Assembly (NCBI GenBank): GCA_020650975.1
Contig: JAIPMN010013929.1
Span: 1-29,982 of the forward strand
DNA length: 29,982 bases
Reading direction: 5' to 3'
DNA from: Apostichopus californicus
Lineage: Eukaryota > Echinodermata > Holothuroidea > Aspidochirotida > Stichopodidae
Shown here: one piece after another, positions 21,101-29,640 of the stretch
Position numbering within the stretch: position 1 is the stretch's first letter
How the letters are laid out: every line of letters begins with the position of its first letter
Position numbers and translations under genes: made by a program
Notes under the pieces: model-generated
Told to the model about the DNA's origin: nothing
Seen by the model: the letters and a program-made list of their open reading frames with translations, nothing else
Databases searched by the model: none

Positions 21101-24100
21101 AACTTATCTAACCTGTTTCACAAGAAAATAATGGTCTCCAAATATCGAAAATACTAGGAAAAAATTAAGATTGATAAATATCCTATATATATATTTCAGT
21201 GAGGAAATATCCATTAACCCCTTCATCCCTTCTCGATCCTTAATCTCATCTATCTTCTCTCCTTTTCCCTTTCTCTTTGAACCCTCCCATCCCCCCCCCC
21301 CCCACTTCCCCACTCCGGACCACCTCTAACAATTGCTACAGATTATTACAGAGAATTATTTAACAAAAAATTATTTGTCACTTACCACTCGGTTTGAAAA
21401 GAATCAAGAGTTCGCATCATACCCATCTTGACCAAGAAGTTACGGACGAAGTCATCGACCACCTCTGGTCGTTGTGTAACAGCAGGAAGGGACTTGGTTT
21501 CACTCAAATGCTACAACAACAAGATATAACAGTAATAAGGATTACTACATTATTATCTACAGGGTGCATTAATTATTGAGAGAGTTGGTTACCATTAGAA
21601 ATGAACAAATACATGGTAAAGACTACGGTAGACTAAACAACAATATTTGAGTTGATCATTGGTATTTTGTATTTTCACTATTTTGCATTACTTTCACCAT
21701 AAAGTACCAAAGAATTTCTAGACCAAATTGCGACTGTTTTACATTATAAGTCAATTTTAAGGGTTTGCCCATATGTTCATGGTCTTTACAAGGTAAGATC
21801 AAATTAAGCTGTGTAATAAATTAATTAAATTTAGCATACTAAATCAACCATGATTGCAACAGAAAATAAAGTATAATTAATAAAGAGAGAGCTGTATTAG
21901 TACCATCTATCTTCATATTTCAATCACGATTAACAATATTACTAAAAGTTGTATTGATGAGCAGATTTGATTTAGAGACTCTCCCTTTAAAGGATGTCTA
22001 ATTAACAGGATAATGAAAACATTGCCTCTGCTATCTTCTTTCATTACACAAACAGATCAATACATATATTTTATAAATTCACAGACTTTTTCATGTGCCC
22101 CTTTTCATGTGCTCCTACCCAGTGGCGTAGCTAGAGGTTTTGGCACCCGGGTGCAAGAGTAGAAAATTGTGCCCCCCCCCCCACTACTGAAAGAAAAATA
22201 AGATAACTCTCATTCTCCCATATCAGCACCCACCTAAACCTGGTGCCCGTGCCCTCCCTTGACCCCCCCCCCCCTAGCTATGCCACTCCCCTACCCTCCT
22301 GATAGATAGCCTAACTTGTATATTACACTTCTTTTATTTTAACATCTTAGTAACCATAATATAGTAAAGACTACCTAGCTCCTACTTTTATATGTAATAC
22401 CTGTCGCATGGAAATGACCATTTGCTGTTGAGATTCTCCCTTTAAAGCATGTCTAATTGACAGTATAATTAAAACATTGCCTCCCCTATCTGATTTCATT
22501 ACAAAAACAAACCGAATACATGGAAATGTTTGAAAACAACCTTGCTGGGTTTTTCTCTTTGAAGTCAGGTTTGGTTTCTGCAGTTTGAACTCTCAATGCA
22601 AAGGTTAACCTACTATAAATGCTTAATGCAGCCTACTAACCAGGAAGCCCAGTGAACCTCTGTGGATAGGATACACAAGTAGGTCACTCCCTAAATAATG
22701 GGTCAAATTTTTGATTGGGTGTTTCTGTAATATTTACTGTGAAATTAAGCAATTTTCTGTTAAATGTAAGTACCCTTCCTTTTGATATATAAAGCAACAA
22801 GATGAAAGAAAGCAGATACTTCATCATAGATGATGAAACCATTATAGTTTGTACACTCCTTGACTACATTTTTGAACGGTAAAACATAGAAGTCATAAAG
22901 TACTAACATGTGGGTCACCATATTTCTTTGGATGATAAGTGGGATATAAGCATTCTGGGGGGTGGATGCATCGGGGGAGGGGGTGAGGTGAGATGCAACA
23001 GAATGTTTGGATTTTGAAGAGGGCTACATACCAAATAGTTGCATACATATTTAAAGCTTCATGCACCAGTTAAGTACAACGTGAAATGTCTTACACTATT
23101 TAGTTTTTGCTTGACTTGTCATTTAGCCCTTGAAGAAGATCCTGCTAGGATCGAAACGTCAGGCCAACTTACTTTTACACACTATTTAGTTTTAATAGAA
23201 TTTTCCTAGACAAAAGGTGGTTAATTAGTATCATTTAGCCAGAAATGATGAACTTTTAAATTTTACTCCACCAAACGTCTGCAGTCTAGTGTTCTGTGTG
23301 CCCTTAGTGAATCATGAAAACAGTGATTCACAAACACCTTTAGAAAGTTGGGGCAACCTAGTTTGCCGCTCAAACACAAAGTTTCGTTGGCAAAGCGATT
23401 AATGTATCTAGTGTGTGCAAATGACTTTAATTTTCTGCATTATTAACCTTTAAAGTAACATGTGAAGTCCAAAACAGTGTAAAAATGGATATTAGCATCT
23501 ACATTTCCAGCACATGATATATTGATGTTACCACATTTTTGACTGCTATTGACCACAAATCATATCACCACAAATGATATCACCAAAAGTGTTAAAAACT
23601 TTTTTATTATGTAAACGCCATTGATCAGCAGACTATACAGAAGATATTTCTAAACATTGTCTTTCTTAAAATTTTGTGTAAACAATGAACAGTAATCTTG
23701 TTTGAAATTCACTCAAAGCATACTTTTAAATTCTTTACATATAGTGACAGGGGTTGGATGAGGCACATGTCCCCACCCTCCCCCCCTTTCCCACTTTTCA
23801 AAGTATAGAGTTTGCTTCTGCCCCTCATTTTTTCAACCAGATATCTCCATAGCTGGATCCTTTGTAATCAAATGATTGACAGTTTTTGTTTGATCCATCC
23901 ATCGTTTCATCCATCCAATAGTCAAACTTATGTGATATATCGATGCTACACAGAATTTTTTTAATAAAAAGTCACAATTTCAAATATTTAGAAAAAGTGG
24001 AAATTTCAGAAAAATTGACAATATTCAATAAACTATTATCATTTTGAGTGGAAATTTATGAAATAGTGGAAAAGGAAACCGAAGAGGAAAAGAAGTTAAG

Positions 24101-25705
24101 ATTTTTACAAAAGGTTGAAATTTTGAGGAACACAACAAAATTTTTGATAAGAAATTAAGATCGTAAAGAAGTAACGGAAATTAAAGGAATTCCAAATTTC
24201 AGACAATTTGCCCCAATGTCAACAATCGGTCACCCTCAAAATGATTCTGACTACACCTCATCTGTTTCTGAAATGCAACCTGCCAACTCTTTCAACAATT
24301 GATTCAGATATTTTTGGATATATGTTTTGAAAGAGGGCTTTGTGGTCAGTGTAGTTTAAACTGTAAGGAGCCACAACAGTTTCTCTTACTGAAACTTTTA
24401 GCGCTCCCCAGACAAAATATTACAGTAGATGATAAGGTCAATGGTAGGAATATGGTAGGAAAAATCCTAACATTGTGACTACTACTGAATGACTGAAATA
24501 ATCAATTATGTTGTAATCTCTCAATGTGACAATTTTATATCGAATTTGAAAGGAGGAGTCTTTTTGCAGATAAACGAAAAGTTCTGACAATTTTTTGTAA
24601 GGTTTCCATACTTTCTACTGCCCCAACCCCACACACAAATTTTATCAGTACTTTTAAGTTTTAACTGCTTGGACACACATACTACTTGTTTAAACCAAAC
24701 TGTAAAGTGAAACCACCAACACCAATACTCTGGATTGAGGTAAAGTTGTCTCAAACAAAGTTAGATTTTAATATTACTCTTATTGATGGGGCTTGGGGTT
24801 ATTAAAAGATACAGGGACTTGGAGAAAGGAGGAGAGGGAAACCCCAAGACACATTATATATCACAATTTTGAATTTGCCAATAGGCCTATCAGCCATAAA
24901 GACCCAGACCGAGAGATATATTAAGTTATGCCACAGGAAATTGGTAGGAGTTCAGACTAAGATACGATTGAGTCAGACTGGTCTAGAAATGGAAAATACA
25001 TCGATTTCAATGCCCTAAGTTGTAAACACAAACTACGCCTAGGCTATCCCTAGCACTCATAGAAAAGACCTATCCTAACATGCTGCATTGATAATACCAA
25101 TGTACCTTTGTATATTTTTTCAAATATTCTGCAAATTGCTCACTGTCTTTAGAGCTGTCATTCACATTGCTTTGGTAACACACTTGCTTCTATTACAAGC
25201 CTTAATGCATTCAGTTTTCAATACCAAGGGTGACATAAGCTCTAATTCTGACACCTCAGTGGTTGAGTTTAAATTCAATTCAGGCTATTGTTTGTAGTGA
25301 TTAATGGGGGTTCAGTATGACAGAAACATGAATTTATTGTGTAATTCCACTGGTCATGGAAAGCTATAAACCTATGTTGCTCTGTGCTTAAGGTTATTTA
25401 ATTTTTCTTTGTGTTAATGTTGTTTGTTTGAAACGAAGATTTCCCAATTTCTTGATAAAAATAAAACAATGACATGGGGAAAAGAGGAAAGCTGTAAAAG
25501 ATCAAAAGTTAACTAGGTAAATGACAAAAATCAGATTGCTGCCAAAATTGAAAAAGTTGCATTTTGCATATTGAATTTGTGTTATTGGGTTTGAGTAGGG
25601 TAATGGGTAAATGTTTGGGATTTTGTTTCGTTTTTTATGTTATTTGTACTGTGCTTTTGACAACTTTTGCTTATAATTAGCACCTGATAAGTGTTTGACA
25701 CTATG

Positions 25706-25768
<63 letters not shown>

Positions 25769-28700
25769 GTTACTAAACATTAAATTTTACTTGTGTCAAT
25801 TGCTTATATTAACTTCTGAATATTAATTGACCAAAGTAAAGAAATCTATTTACATCCACACTTCTTGGTATGAGTTTATAGCTACTTTTGTGTACTTGGG
25901 CAAGGTGCACTTTCATTTAGGTGTTTTAAGAGGGCTTTTGCCAGATTTATCAGACCTTATGTATGACCAACAATAACACTCTTTCCCCTGCCTCCTCTTC
26001 TATTCCATGGTTCATGCATAGAGAAAATTATACATAGTCTACATACCGCAGCTTCGTCATCTTCTTGAGCCTCCTGGATGGTGCGAACTGCAGCATGCAA
26101 GTCTTCATCTGCCTCTGGAAGTATATAAACGAGAACATGCAAAAATAACTAAGAAACTTCTGACAATGTGGGGATTTGATGGCTAAGAAAAAATGATAAG
26201 ATCAAGACTGGAGCTGTTATACAAATTATCCCATGGAACAAGTAAAAATGGATGTGAATATTTGTTAATACTCTGGATAAAATGTTCTTCTTCCATATTC
26301 AGATATATTATTATGCAGTCATAATGCAACAAGCAAGCAAAAGTGGAGCTTTTCCCACCCCCTTTCCCCCTCCTCCCTTTCTCTTTTGCTCCTCATCATT
26401 CCAAACAACCGTTGTTTTATATAAAGACATTGTGCACAATTGCATAATTAACTGAAGCAGCTGCCAAATGATTTGCCCTCTGTTTTCAATGTCCTAACTA
26501 AAAAAATTACCATTTCTACCTGCTTATTCTTCACCACCTTACAATTTTCTCTTAAACAGGGTTGACTATTTCACTTGTATTATCTACCATTTATAAAAGA
26601 AACTTTATCATTTGTCGGCAAGTTTAAAATAGCTACCAAGTATTTCTCAAAGTGACATTTTGATTGATCAAACTAAGACACCCTCCTACACTTTGTCACC
26701 AAAGGAAGATTAATGAGTATTAATCAATCCATTATTCAGTTCTCAACATTTCCGCATACAGACCCATTTTCATATTTAAACAACTAACCACTTGTAAAAG
26801 CAAATTTGAACATACCAATTTTTTTTCATGTTACCTCATGATTTGAATGAAACTTGCCTGCTTGGGCTAAAGAACTATGGTAACGTAAAATAAAATTGAT
26901 CAAAATCTACATAGAAAGCTGATTGTTCTGGTTGTGTCAGTCACACTGTTCTCACCTGACTCTAAGTCTTCATCTAAAGGTATCTCTTCATATTGAAAGT
27001 CATCGTCTGAATCCTCCAAGATAGTTGCACCTGTTTATTTTAATTTCTTTGTCAGGGAAAATAATATCTTCATCCAGTAATTATATCAAATTCAAACCCA
27101 ATCAAGATGCATCGTGTTAAATATAGGTAACAATGGAGGCATACTGTATAATACTTTCATAAAGTGTACAGAAGTTGACAGTTGATGTTCTCATTCAAAT
27201 TCTACAGTATAGCAGAAGTGAGCACAGAAATGACCTTGTGGACCACCATAAAAGTTTGAACTCGTTCTGTAGGCTGCAACAGTAATAAAAAGGCATTTGG
27301 TATGATATATACGGGTCACAATCAGAATGTTCTACAGCACATGCTTTGTAACCTTCACACCGATTTCAGAAAATTTCACCCTGTGGGTCACATGTTGCCC
27401 ACCTCTAATATGAAGTATGTAAACAAGTGATGCAAAGAATGGTTTAGTGATTTTCTGATGATATAAGAAAAGCAAGTTAACAAGGGGACAACAAGGTCTT
27501 AAAGTTCACTAGTTCAGTCATATCTGACTTTGCGATAACATTTGCAATTAAAATTGTCACAATTTGGTATTACAATGTATACAAGACCCCAAAAACACAC
27601 CATGAATGATGAAATTATACATAGGCATGTCACATTAACTTCCAAAGTTTGATGCAACACATGTTCATAAAGATTAATCATTTTCTTAGATTGATGAATG
27701 GGACATTCAATTATGTACAAGTGTTACCTGATTTGGTCAAAATGTTGAAAAGTTAAAACCCAAAGCAAATTTGAAATGTAATTAGTATATAGCCTTACAT
27801 GTTAGCAATCGCAAATTATGTAATAGTATAGTCAGTATTGCGAATTTCGGAACACTGCGAATTTCGGACACCCCTAAGAAATGCACGATTTCACCATGAC
27901 AACCTACAGGAAGAGCCAAATTTCACCAAAAGTACGAAGCTACAGTTATTTTCTCTCCAAAATGACCCGTGTGCAAGTAAATACTTACATATTTGTCAAT
28001 AAAATGACGGAGATCTATGAAGTCTGTTATAATTACTGAAAGAGCAACTGCGCCACCAATTTTATCACCAGCGCCACACTGTGGGACTGTGTGTCCGAAA
28101 TTCGCAATACTCTAGCAAAGAAATACCAGTTCCACAATCACAAAGAATCTTCTTGGAATACAACGTGAAAACAGTTTGCAGGAAAGAAAGTTTGGCCGTG
28201 TATCGTTATATAACACACTTCTCCCACCGTATCAAGTATATTTTCAGGTGATTTATACCAGAAGATATAGTTTTGGGGTGTTTTAAGGCTTAGGTGTCCG
28301 AAATTTGAAGTGTCCATGCTACGTGTAGCTTCCCGGACATATATTGTAGTTAAAGTGTTTAAATGTCAAAGTGTAACACATTTCTAACAGTAATTTTTCA
28401 TGGATACAGCTTTTACAAAAACAGCTTAACCTGACACAGTCAAAAGTGAAACATCGATTTTGTACCTATTATACGTATTTTGTACTAACACTTTCATGAA
28501 ATATTGTTCCCCCATTTACTGGAATTATACATTTTTAAAGTATAACACATGCCCAAACTTAGGAAATTTAATTTGCTCAGTAAGTTCTGAGTCAGAACCA
28601 TCACAGATACAGTTTTCTTTCCTGTATAATGTGATCATAATTTGACAATATCACAAAGTTGAAGGAAGTTACTTAATGATTTTCAAATTGTTACCAATAC

Positions 28701-28887
28701 TAGTCAATACCGATGGACTTTAAACAAAAACCTGAACGACGGCCAAAGTTTCGTGGAACTAGGCCCATGCTACATTATACGTACGAAGGGATTTAACAGT
28801 GAAATCAGAAACGAACTTGTGACTGTAAAGGATACGTTCTAAATAATAAGCACCAGATTCGCCTACGATGTCTGCACTTCCGGACAT
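9070..28887 (-). CDS. SPAG16: SPAG16 (PF20), ciliary central-pair WD40 protein; complete, 15 exons
   Basis: Minus-strand exons, in transcript order: 28887-28836, 27030-26956, 26114-26047, 21510-21386, 18059-17922, 17638-17531, 17062-16945, 16251-16036, 14909-14776, 13135-12992, 11990-11890, 11791-11707, 11157-11031, 10172-9915, 9180-9070. They sum to 1860 bases (619 residues plus stop), every junction is GT-AG, and phases agree throughout. Human SPAG16 has 631 residues and Chlamydomonas PF20 about 606. Domains: acidic N-terminus with GAYYLE and FQYEEIP (1-65), LisH-like segment (about 80-107), coiled coil (about 108-240), linker, seven WD40 repeats (about 334-619). The protein belongs to the central apparatus bridge between the C1 and C2 microtubules and is needed for axonemal motility in sperm and motile cilia. 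Likely control is by RFX/FOXJ1-type ciliary factors (inference). The start has AAAATG context and an in-frame TAG 18 bases upstream (28906-28908). Confidence 0.97.
9181..9914 (-). other. SPAG16 intron 14
   Basis: AT-rich and non-coding. Nothing is recognised beyond short chance ORFs. Confidence 0.7.
9915..10172 (-). CDS. SPAG16: SPAG16 exon 14, WD repeats 5-6
   Basis: This phase 0-0 exon of 86 codons encodes repeat 5 ([27 protein letters not shown]) and repeat 6 ([26 protein letters not shown]). Repeat 6 has lost the WD tryptophan and its GH, as in human SPAG16 (IHLLDL). The acceptor is TATATAG and the donor CAG|GTGAGT. Confidence 0.97.
10173..11030 (-). other. SPAG16 intron 13
   Basis: AT-rich and non-coding. 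Nothing is recognised. Confidence 0.7.
11031..11157 (-). CDS. SPAG16: SPAG16 exon 13, WD repeat 4
   Basis: It encodes [20 protein letters not shown] then [20 protein letters not shown], very close to human YGHTDSVNSIEFFPFSNTLL. The acceptor is AATCCAG and the donor ACG|GTAGGT. Confidence 0.97.
11158..11706 (-). other. SPAG16 intron 12
   Basis: Non-coding, with a short poly-C run near 11542. The open frame on the plus strand here is not protein-like. Confidence 0.65.
11707..11791 (-). CDS. SPAG16: SPAG16 exon 12, WD repeat 3
   Basis: It encodes [20 protein letters not shown] then SKIWDLN, almost the same as human CTWHSCGNFVASSSLDKTSK. The acceptor is CCTGACAG and the donor AG|GTATTT. The intron before it is only 98 bp. 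Confidence 0.97.
11890..11990 (-). CDS. SPAG16: SPAG16 exon 11, WD repeat 2
   Basis: It encodes [20 protein letters not shown] followed by [13 protein letters not shown], ending a classic WD repeat. The acceptor is TTTTACAG and the donor G|GTATAA. Confidence 0.96.
11991..12991 (-). other. SPAG16 intron 10
   Basis: Non-coding, with a C-rich stretch at about 12832-12852. Nothing else is recognised. Confidence 0.65.
12992..13135 (-). CDS. SPAG16: SPAG16 exon 10, WD repeats 1-2
   Basis: It encodes [20 protein letters not shown] then [20 protein letters not shown]. The acceptor is ATCACAG and the donor GA|GTGAGT. Confidence 0.96.
13136..14656 (-). other. SPAG16 intron 9, main part
   Basis: AT-rich and non-coding. 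It contains one CCCTTTAAAGG palindromic word (13796-13806) that recurs elsewhere in this gene. Confidence 0.65.
14657..14814 (-). repeat. 79-bp tandem duplication copying the exon 9 splice donor
   Basis: Units 14657-14735 and 14736-14814 match at all but about three positions. Each contains the plus-strand words TGAATTCCATGTAACTT and TACCTACCTACTAACAGCTA. On the gene strand the block covers the last bases of exon 9 and its donor AG|GTAGGT. The true donor is at 14776/14775. The spare copy is at 14697/14696 inside the intron. Reading through to it meets TAG at once (14772-14774). Confidence 0.95.
14776..14909 (-). CDS. SPAG16: SPAG16 exon 9, entry to WD40 propeller
   Basis: It encodes [20 protein letters not shown] through [11 protein letters not shown], the start of WD repeat 1. 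The donor is AG|GTAGGT. The 3' end of the exon and its donor are copied 79 bp further downstream in transcript direction (see 14657-14814). Confidence 0.94.
14910..16035 (-). other. SPAG16 intron 8 with poly-A tracts
   Basis: Non-coding. It holds A runs at 15473-15484 and 15488-15511 (12 and 24 bases) separated by CAG. On the transcript strand these are poly-T runs. Confidence 0.8.
16036..16251 (-). CDS. SPAG16: SPAG16 exon 8, linker before the propeller
   Basis: This phase 0-0 exon of 72 codons starts [12 protein letters not shown] and includes [20 protein letters not shown] and a basic stretch [13 protein letters not shown]. It carries the end of the coiled coil and a probably flexible linker. 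The acceptor is GATATAG and the donor AAA|GTGAGT. Confidence 0.92.
16252..16944 (-). other. SPAG16 intron 7
   Basis: AT-rich and non-coding. Nothing is recognised. Confidence 0.7.
16945..17062 (-). CDS. SPAG16: SPAG16 exon 7, coiled coil
   Basis: It encodes [20 protein letters not shown] followed by [19 protein letters not shown]. The acceptor is ATGAAG and the donor CAA|GTAAGT. The acceptor's pyrimidine tract is poor, but the phase is exact. Confidence 0.93.
17063..17530 (-). other. SPAG16 intron 6
   Basis: AT-rich and non-coding. Nothing is recognised. Confidence 0.7.
17531..17638 (-). CDS. SPAG16: SPAG16 exon 6, coiled coil
   Basis: It encodes [20 protein letters not shown] followed by [15 protein letters not shown], charged and heptad-like. 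The acceptor is TGTTTTCAG and the donor AG|GTAATA. Phase fits both neighbours. Confidence 0.94.
17922..18059 (-). CDS. SPAG16: SPAG16 exon 5, start of coiled coil
   Basis: It encodes [20 protein letters not shown] and a helical stretch [20 protein letters not shown], followed by FKNAA. It matches the human WYELIQKG and GNVPDVYTQ region. The acceptor is TTTTGTAG and the donor AA|GTATGT. Confidence 0.95.
18060..21385 (-). other. SPAG16 intron 4 (3.3 kb)
   Basis: No exon or intact element is recognised. It contains C runs at 19232-19244, 20266-20276 and 21291-21303, and an isolated CCCTTTAAAG word at 20464. The longest minus-strand frame (20760-21089) has no recognisable homology and lies inside the intron. 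Confidence 0.65.
21386..21510 (-). CDS. SPAG16: SPAG16 exon 4, LisH-like segment
   Basis: It includes [20 protein letters not shown] then TLDSFQTE, matching PEVIEDFLCNFLIKMGMTRT of human SPAG16. This LisH-like helix pair is a likely dimerisation element. The acceptor is TTGTTGTAG and the donor TG|GTAAGT. Confidence 0.96.
21975..22065. repeat. Direct repeat, copy 1 (about 91 bp)
   Basis: It begins GAGACTCTCCCTTTAAAGGA and ends AATACAT. It matches 22430-22521 at roughly 85% by eye, including CTCCCTTTAAAG and AAAACATTGCCTC. Confidence 0.85.
22120..22288. mobile_element. Short inverted-repeat element (MITE-like, possibly hAT type)
   Basis: The left end CAGTGGCGTAGCTAG (22120-22134) is mirrored by CTAGCTATGCCACT (22274-22287). 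The body is about 165 bp and has C runs just inside. The flanks share CCTACCC on both sides, consistent with a 7-8-bp target duplication as made by hAT elements. It is too short to encode a transposase. The hAT assignment is inference. Confidence 0.65.
22430..22521. repeat. Direct repeat, copy 2 (about 92 bp)
   Basis: It begins GAGATTCTCCCTTTAAAGCA and ends GAATACAT. It is the partner of 21975-22065 with a start offset of 455 bp. The inverted-repeat element at 22120-22288 lies between the two copies. Confidence 0.85.
23093..23193. mobile_element. 71-bp insertion with 15-bp flanking direct repeats and hammerhead-like hairpin
   Basis: ACACTATTTAGTTTT occurs exactly at 23093-23107 and 23179-23193, bracketing 23108-23178. 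Inside is TTGAAGAA, then the perfect hairpin GATCCT-GCT-AGGATC, then GAAACGTC. This order (core, stem II, GAAA) resembles a hammerhead ribozyme, as found in Penelope-like and other retroelements. The core is degenerate: CUGAUGA appears as UUGAAGA, with an extra A before the stem. It is probably a truncated retroelement tail. Confidence 0.7.
25706..25768. repeat. (ATT)21 microsatellite
   Basis: There are 63 bases of uninterrupted ATT repeats inside SPAG16 intron 3. It is likely length-polymorphic. Confidence 0.98.
26047..26114 (-). CDS. SPAG16: SPAG16 exon 3, acidic helix
   Basis: It encodes [20 protein letters not shown] followed by AA, like EEDLAKAIQMAQEQATD in the human protein. The acceptor is CTTCCAG and the donor GCG|GTATGT. 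Confidence 0.93.
26115..26955 (-). other. SPAG16 intron 2
   Basis: Non-coding, with a pyrimidine-rich stretch at about 26353-26392. Nothing else is recognised. Confidence 0.65.
26956..27030 (-). CDS. SPAG16: SPAG16 exon 2, acidic segment
   Basis: It encodes [20 protein letters not shown] and DLES, matching the EDDYEYEEIPDD segment of human SPAG16. The acceptor is AAACAG and the donor CAG|GTGAGA. Confidence 0.93.
27211..27407. mobile_element. Possible relic of a hAT-like element
   Basis: The minus strand starts TAGAGGTGGGCAACATGTGA then CCCACAGGG, resembling the GGTGGGCAA ends of many hAT non-autonomous elements. The other end (AGAAGTGAGCACAGAAATGA) is only loosely similar, so the pairing is weak. 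Confidence 0.3.
27834..28111. mobile_element. Inverted-repeat (MITE-like) element, 278 bp, in SPAG16 intron 1
   Basis: The right end GTGTCCGAAATTCGCAATACT (28091-28111) is the reverse complement of AGTATTGCGAATTTCGG (27834-27850) plus GAATTTCGGACAC (27859-27871). On the left the arm is partly doubled (TGCGAATTTCGG twice). No coding frame lies inside. A clean target duplication is not visible, so the superfamily is unknown. Confidence 0.75.
28836..28887 (-). CDS. SPAG16: SPAG16 exon 1, start codon
   Basis: It encodes [17 protein letters not shown] plus one base. GAYYLE matches the conserved N-terminus of human SPAG16. The donor is GAAC|GTATCC, and C+GT of exon 2 gives Arg18. Reading on past the donor gives a stop some 20 codons later, so splicing is needed. 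Confidence 0.88.
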
Positions 28888-29012
28888 TTTGGGTAACACT
28901 TGTGACTAACTTTATTCATACAAATATTTTTATCAGTAAACTGTTTTGGTTATTTTCTACCGGTTCCGTAGTCTGTAAGCCAGATGATCAATTGGGACTG
29001 TCGGAAAATCTT

Positions 29013-29026
29013 GTTGCTAAGATACA
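29013..29026. promoter_or_regulatory. Possible RFX X-box-like site upstream of SPAG16
   Basis: GTTGCTAAGATACA lies about 130 bases upstream of the start codon. It has a good X-box left half (GTTGC) but a poor right half against GTTGCCATGGNAAC. RFX control is expected for a cilium gene; the site itself is weak. Confidence 0.25.
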
Positions 29027-29122
29027 TGGGTGGCATAGAACTACTTCTACAGTCAATGAACCAAATCCACGAAACAATTACTATGCTGAAATAACATAAT
29101 CCAGGGTATACATGTACACTCA

Positions 29123-29129
29123 GTAAACA
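29123..29129 (+). promoter_or_regulatory. Possible forkhead (FOXJ1-type) site
   Basis: GTAAACA fits the forkhead core and lies about 240 bases upstream of the SPAG16 start. The motif is short and common in AT-rich DNA, so this is a suggestion only. Confidence 0.2.
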
Positions 29130-29534
29130 TTTTGTTCGGTTTATGTGCAGGTATGCAAATAGAGTTTTGGCTCACAATTTTGATGCATATTTAAGTATAA
29201 CAGTGATATTCATAACCATAACCCACTTTTTTCTAAACATCTTCGTACAAATTTTACTGCCACAGAAATTTTTCACCGCCTTCTATAAACACCGGTGTGG
29301 CGGTGTCAGTATATGGGCGTTTAGATAGTACCCCAAAATTTGCCGATCAGTGCAACACACTAATTTTGGAATTCCGCCCAAAAAAAGACGCAATAGGCCT
29401 TTCTTAAACATGGAAAATGGCATAAAAGGACTATTTGATTAATTTGTACAGATATAAGCAGGAAAAGTCAAAGTAGGTAGTAACCAGGGGATACTGGGAA
29501 GGGAGAAACACATTCAGCCGAGAGCGGGATGGGG

Positions 29535-29640
29535 GGTGGGCGTGGTTCAGTGGTTAGAGTGTCCGCCTCACAATCCTTAGGTTCTTGATCAAAATTCCGC
29601 CAGGTGCCAGATTCTCTTGACCTATTAAACATATCTGCAG
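29535..29640 (+). mobile_element. tRNA-derived SINE head
   Basis: TGGTTCAGTGG (29543-29553) fits the RNA polymerase III A box. GTTAGAGTGTCCGCCTCAC follows as D-arm and anticodon-arm-like sequence, resembling tRNA-Val or a related tRNA. The B box is decayed (TGATCAAAATTCC at 29586-29598 against GGTTCRANYCC). CGCCAGGTGCCAGATTCTC follows as the tail. It is probably an old, inactive copy, and its boundaries are approximate. Confidence 0.65.

Larger units (their letters stand above)
21511..26046 (-). other. SPAG16 intron 3 (4.5 kb), element-rich
   Basis: The largest intron. It holds a pair of 91-bp direct repeats, a small inverted-repeat element between them, a 71-bp insertion with a hammerhead-like hairpin and an (ATT)21 microsatellite. 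No transposase or reverse transcriptase frame is visible. Confidence 0.75.
27031..28835 (-). other. SPAG16 intron 1 (1.8 kb)
   Basis: Non-coding. It holds an inverted-repeat element (27834-28111), a possible older element relic (about 27211-27407) and a third GTGTCCGAAATTT word at 28294-28306. Confidence 0.7.
28888..29530. other. SPAG16 5' flank and promoter region
   Basis: No gene is recognised on the other strand; the plus-strand frames at 28902-29099 and 29143-29328 look like chance. The SPAG16 5' UTR and promoter must lie here unless there is an upstream non-coding exon. Confidence 0.6.

Noticed and set aside
28902..29328. Plus-strand frames divergent from SPAG16, possible head-to-head gene
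   Set aside because: Short, no homology, and no splice structure that joins them into a protein-like product.
29543..29598. Functional tRNA gene
   Set aside because: The B box is destroyed and no acceptor stem pairs, so it is read as a SINE head.
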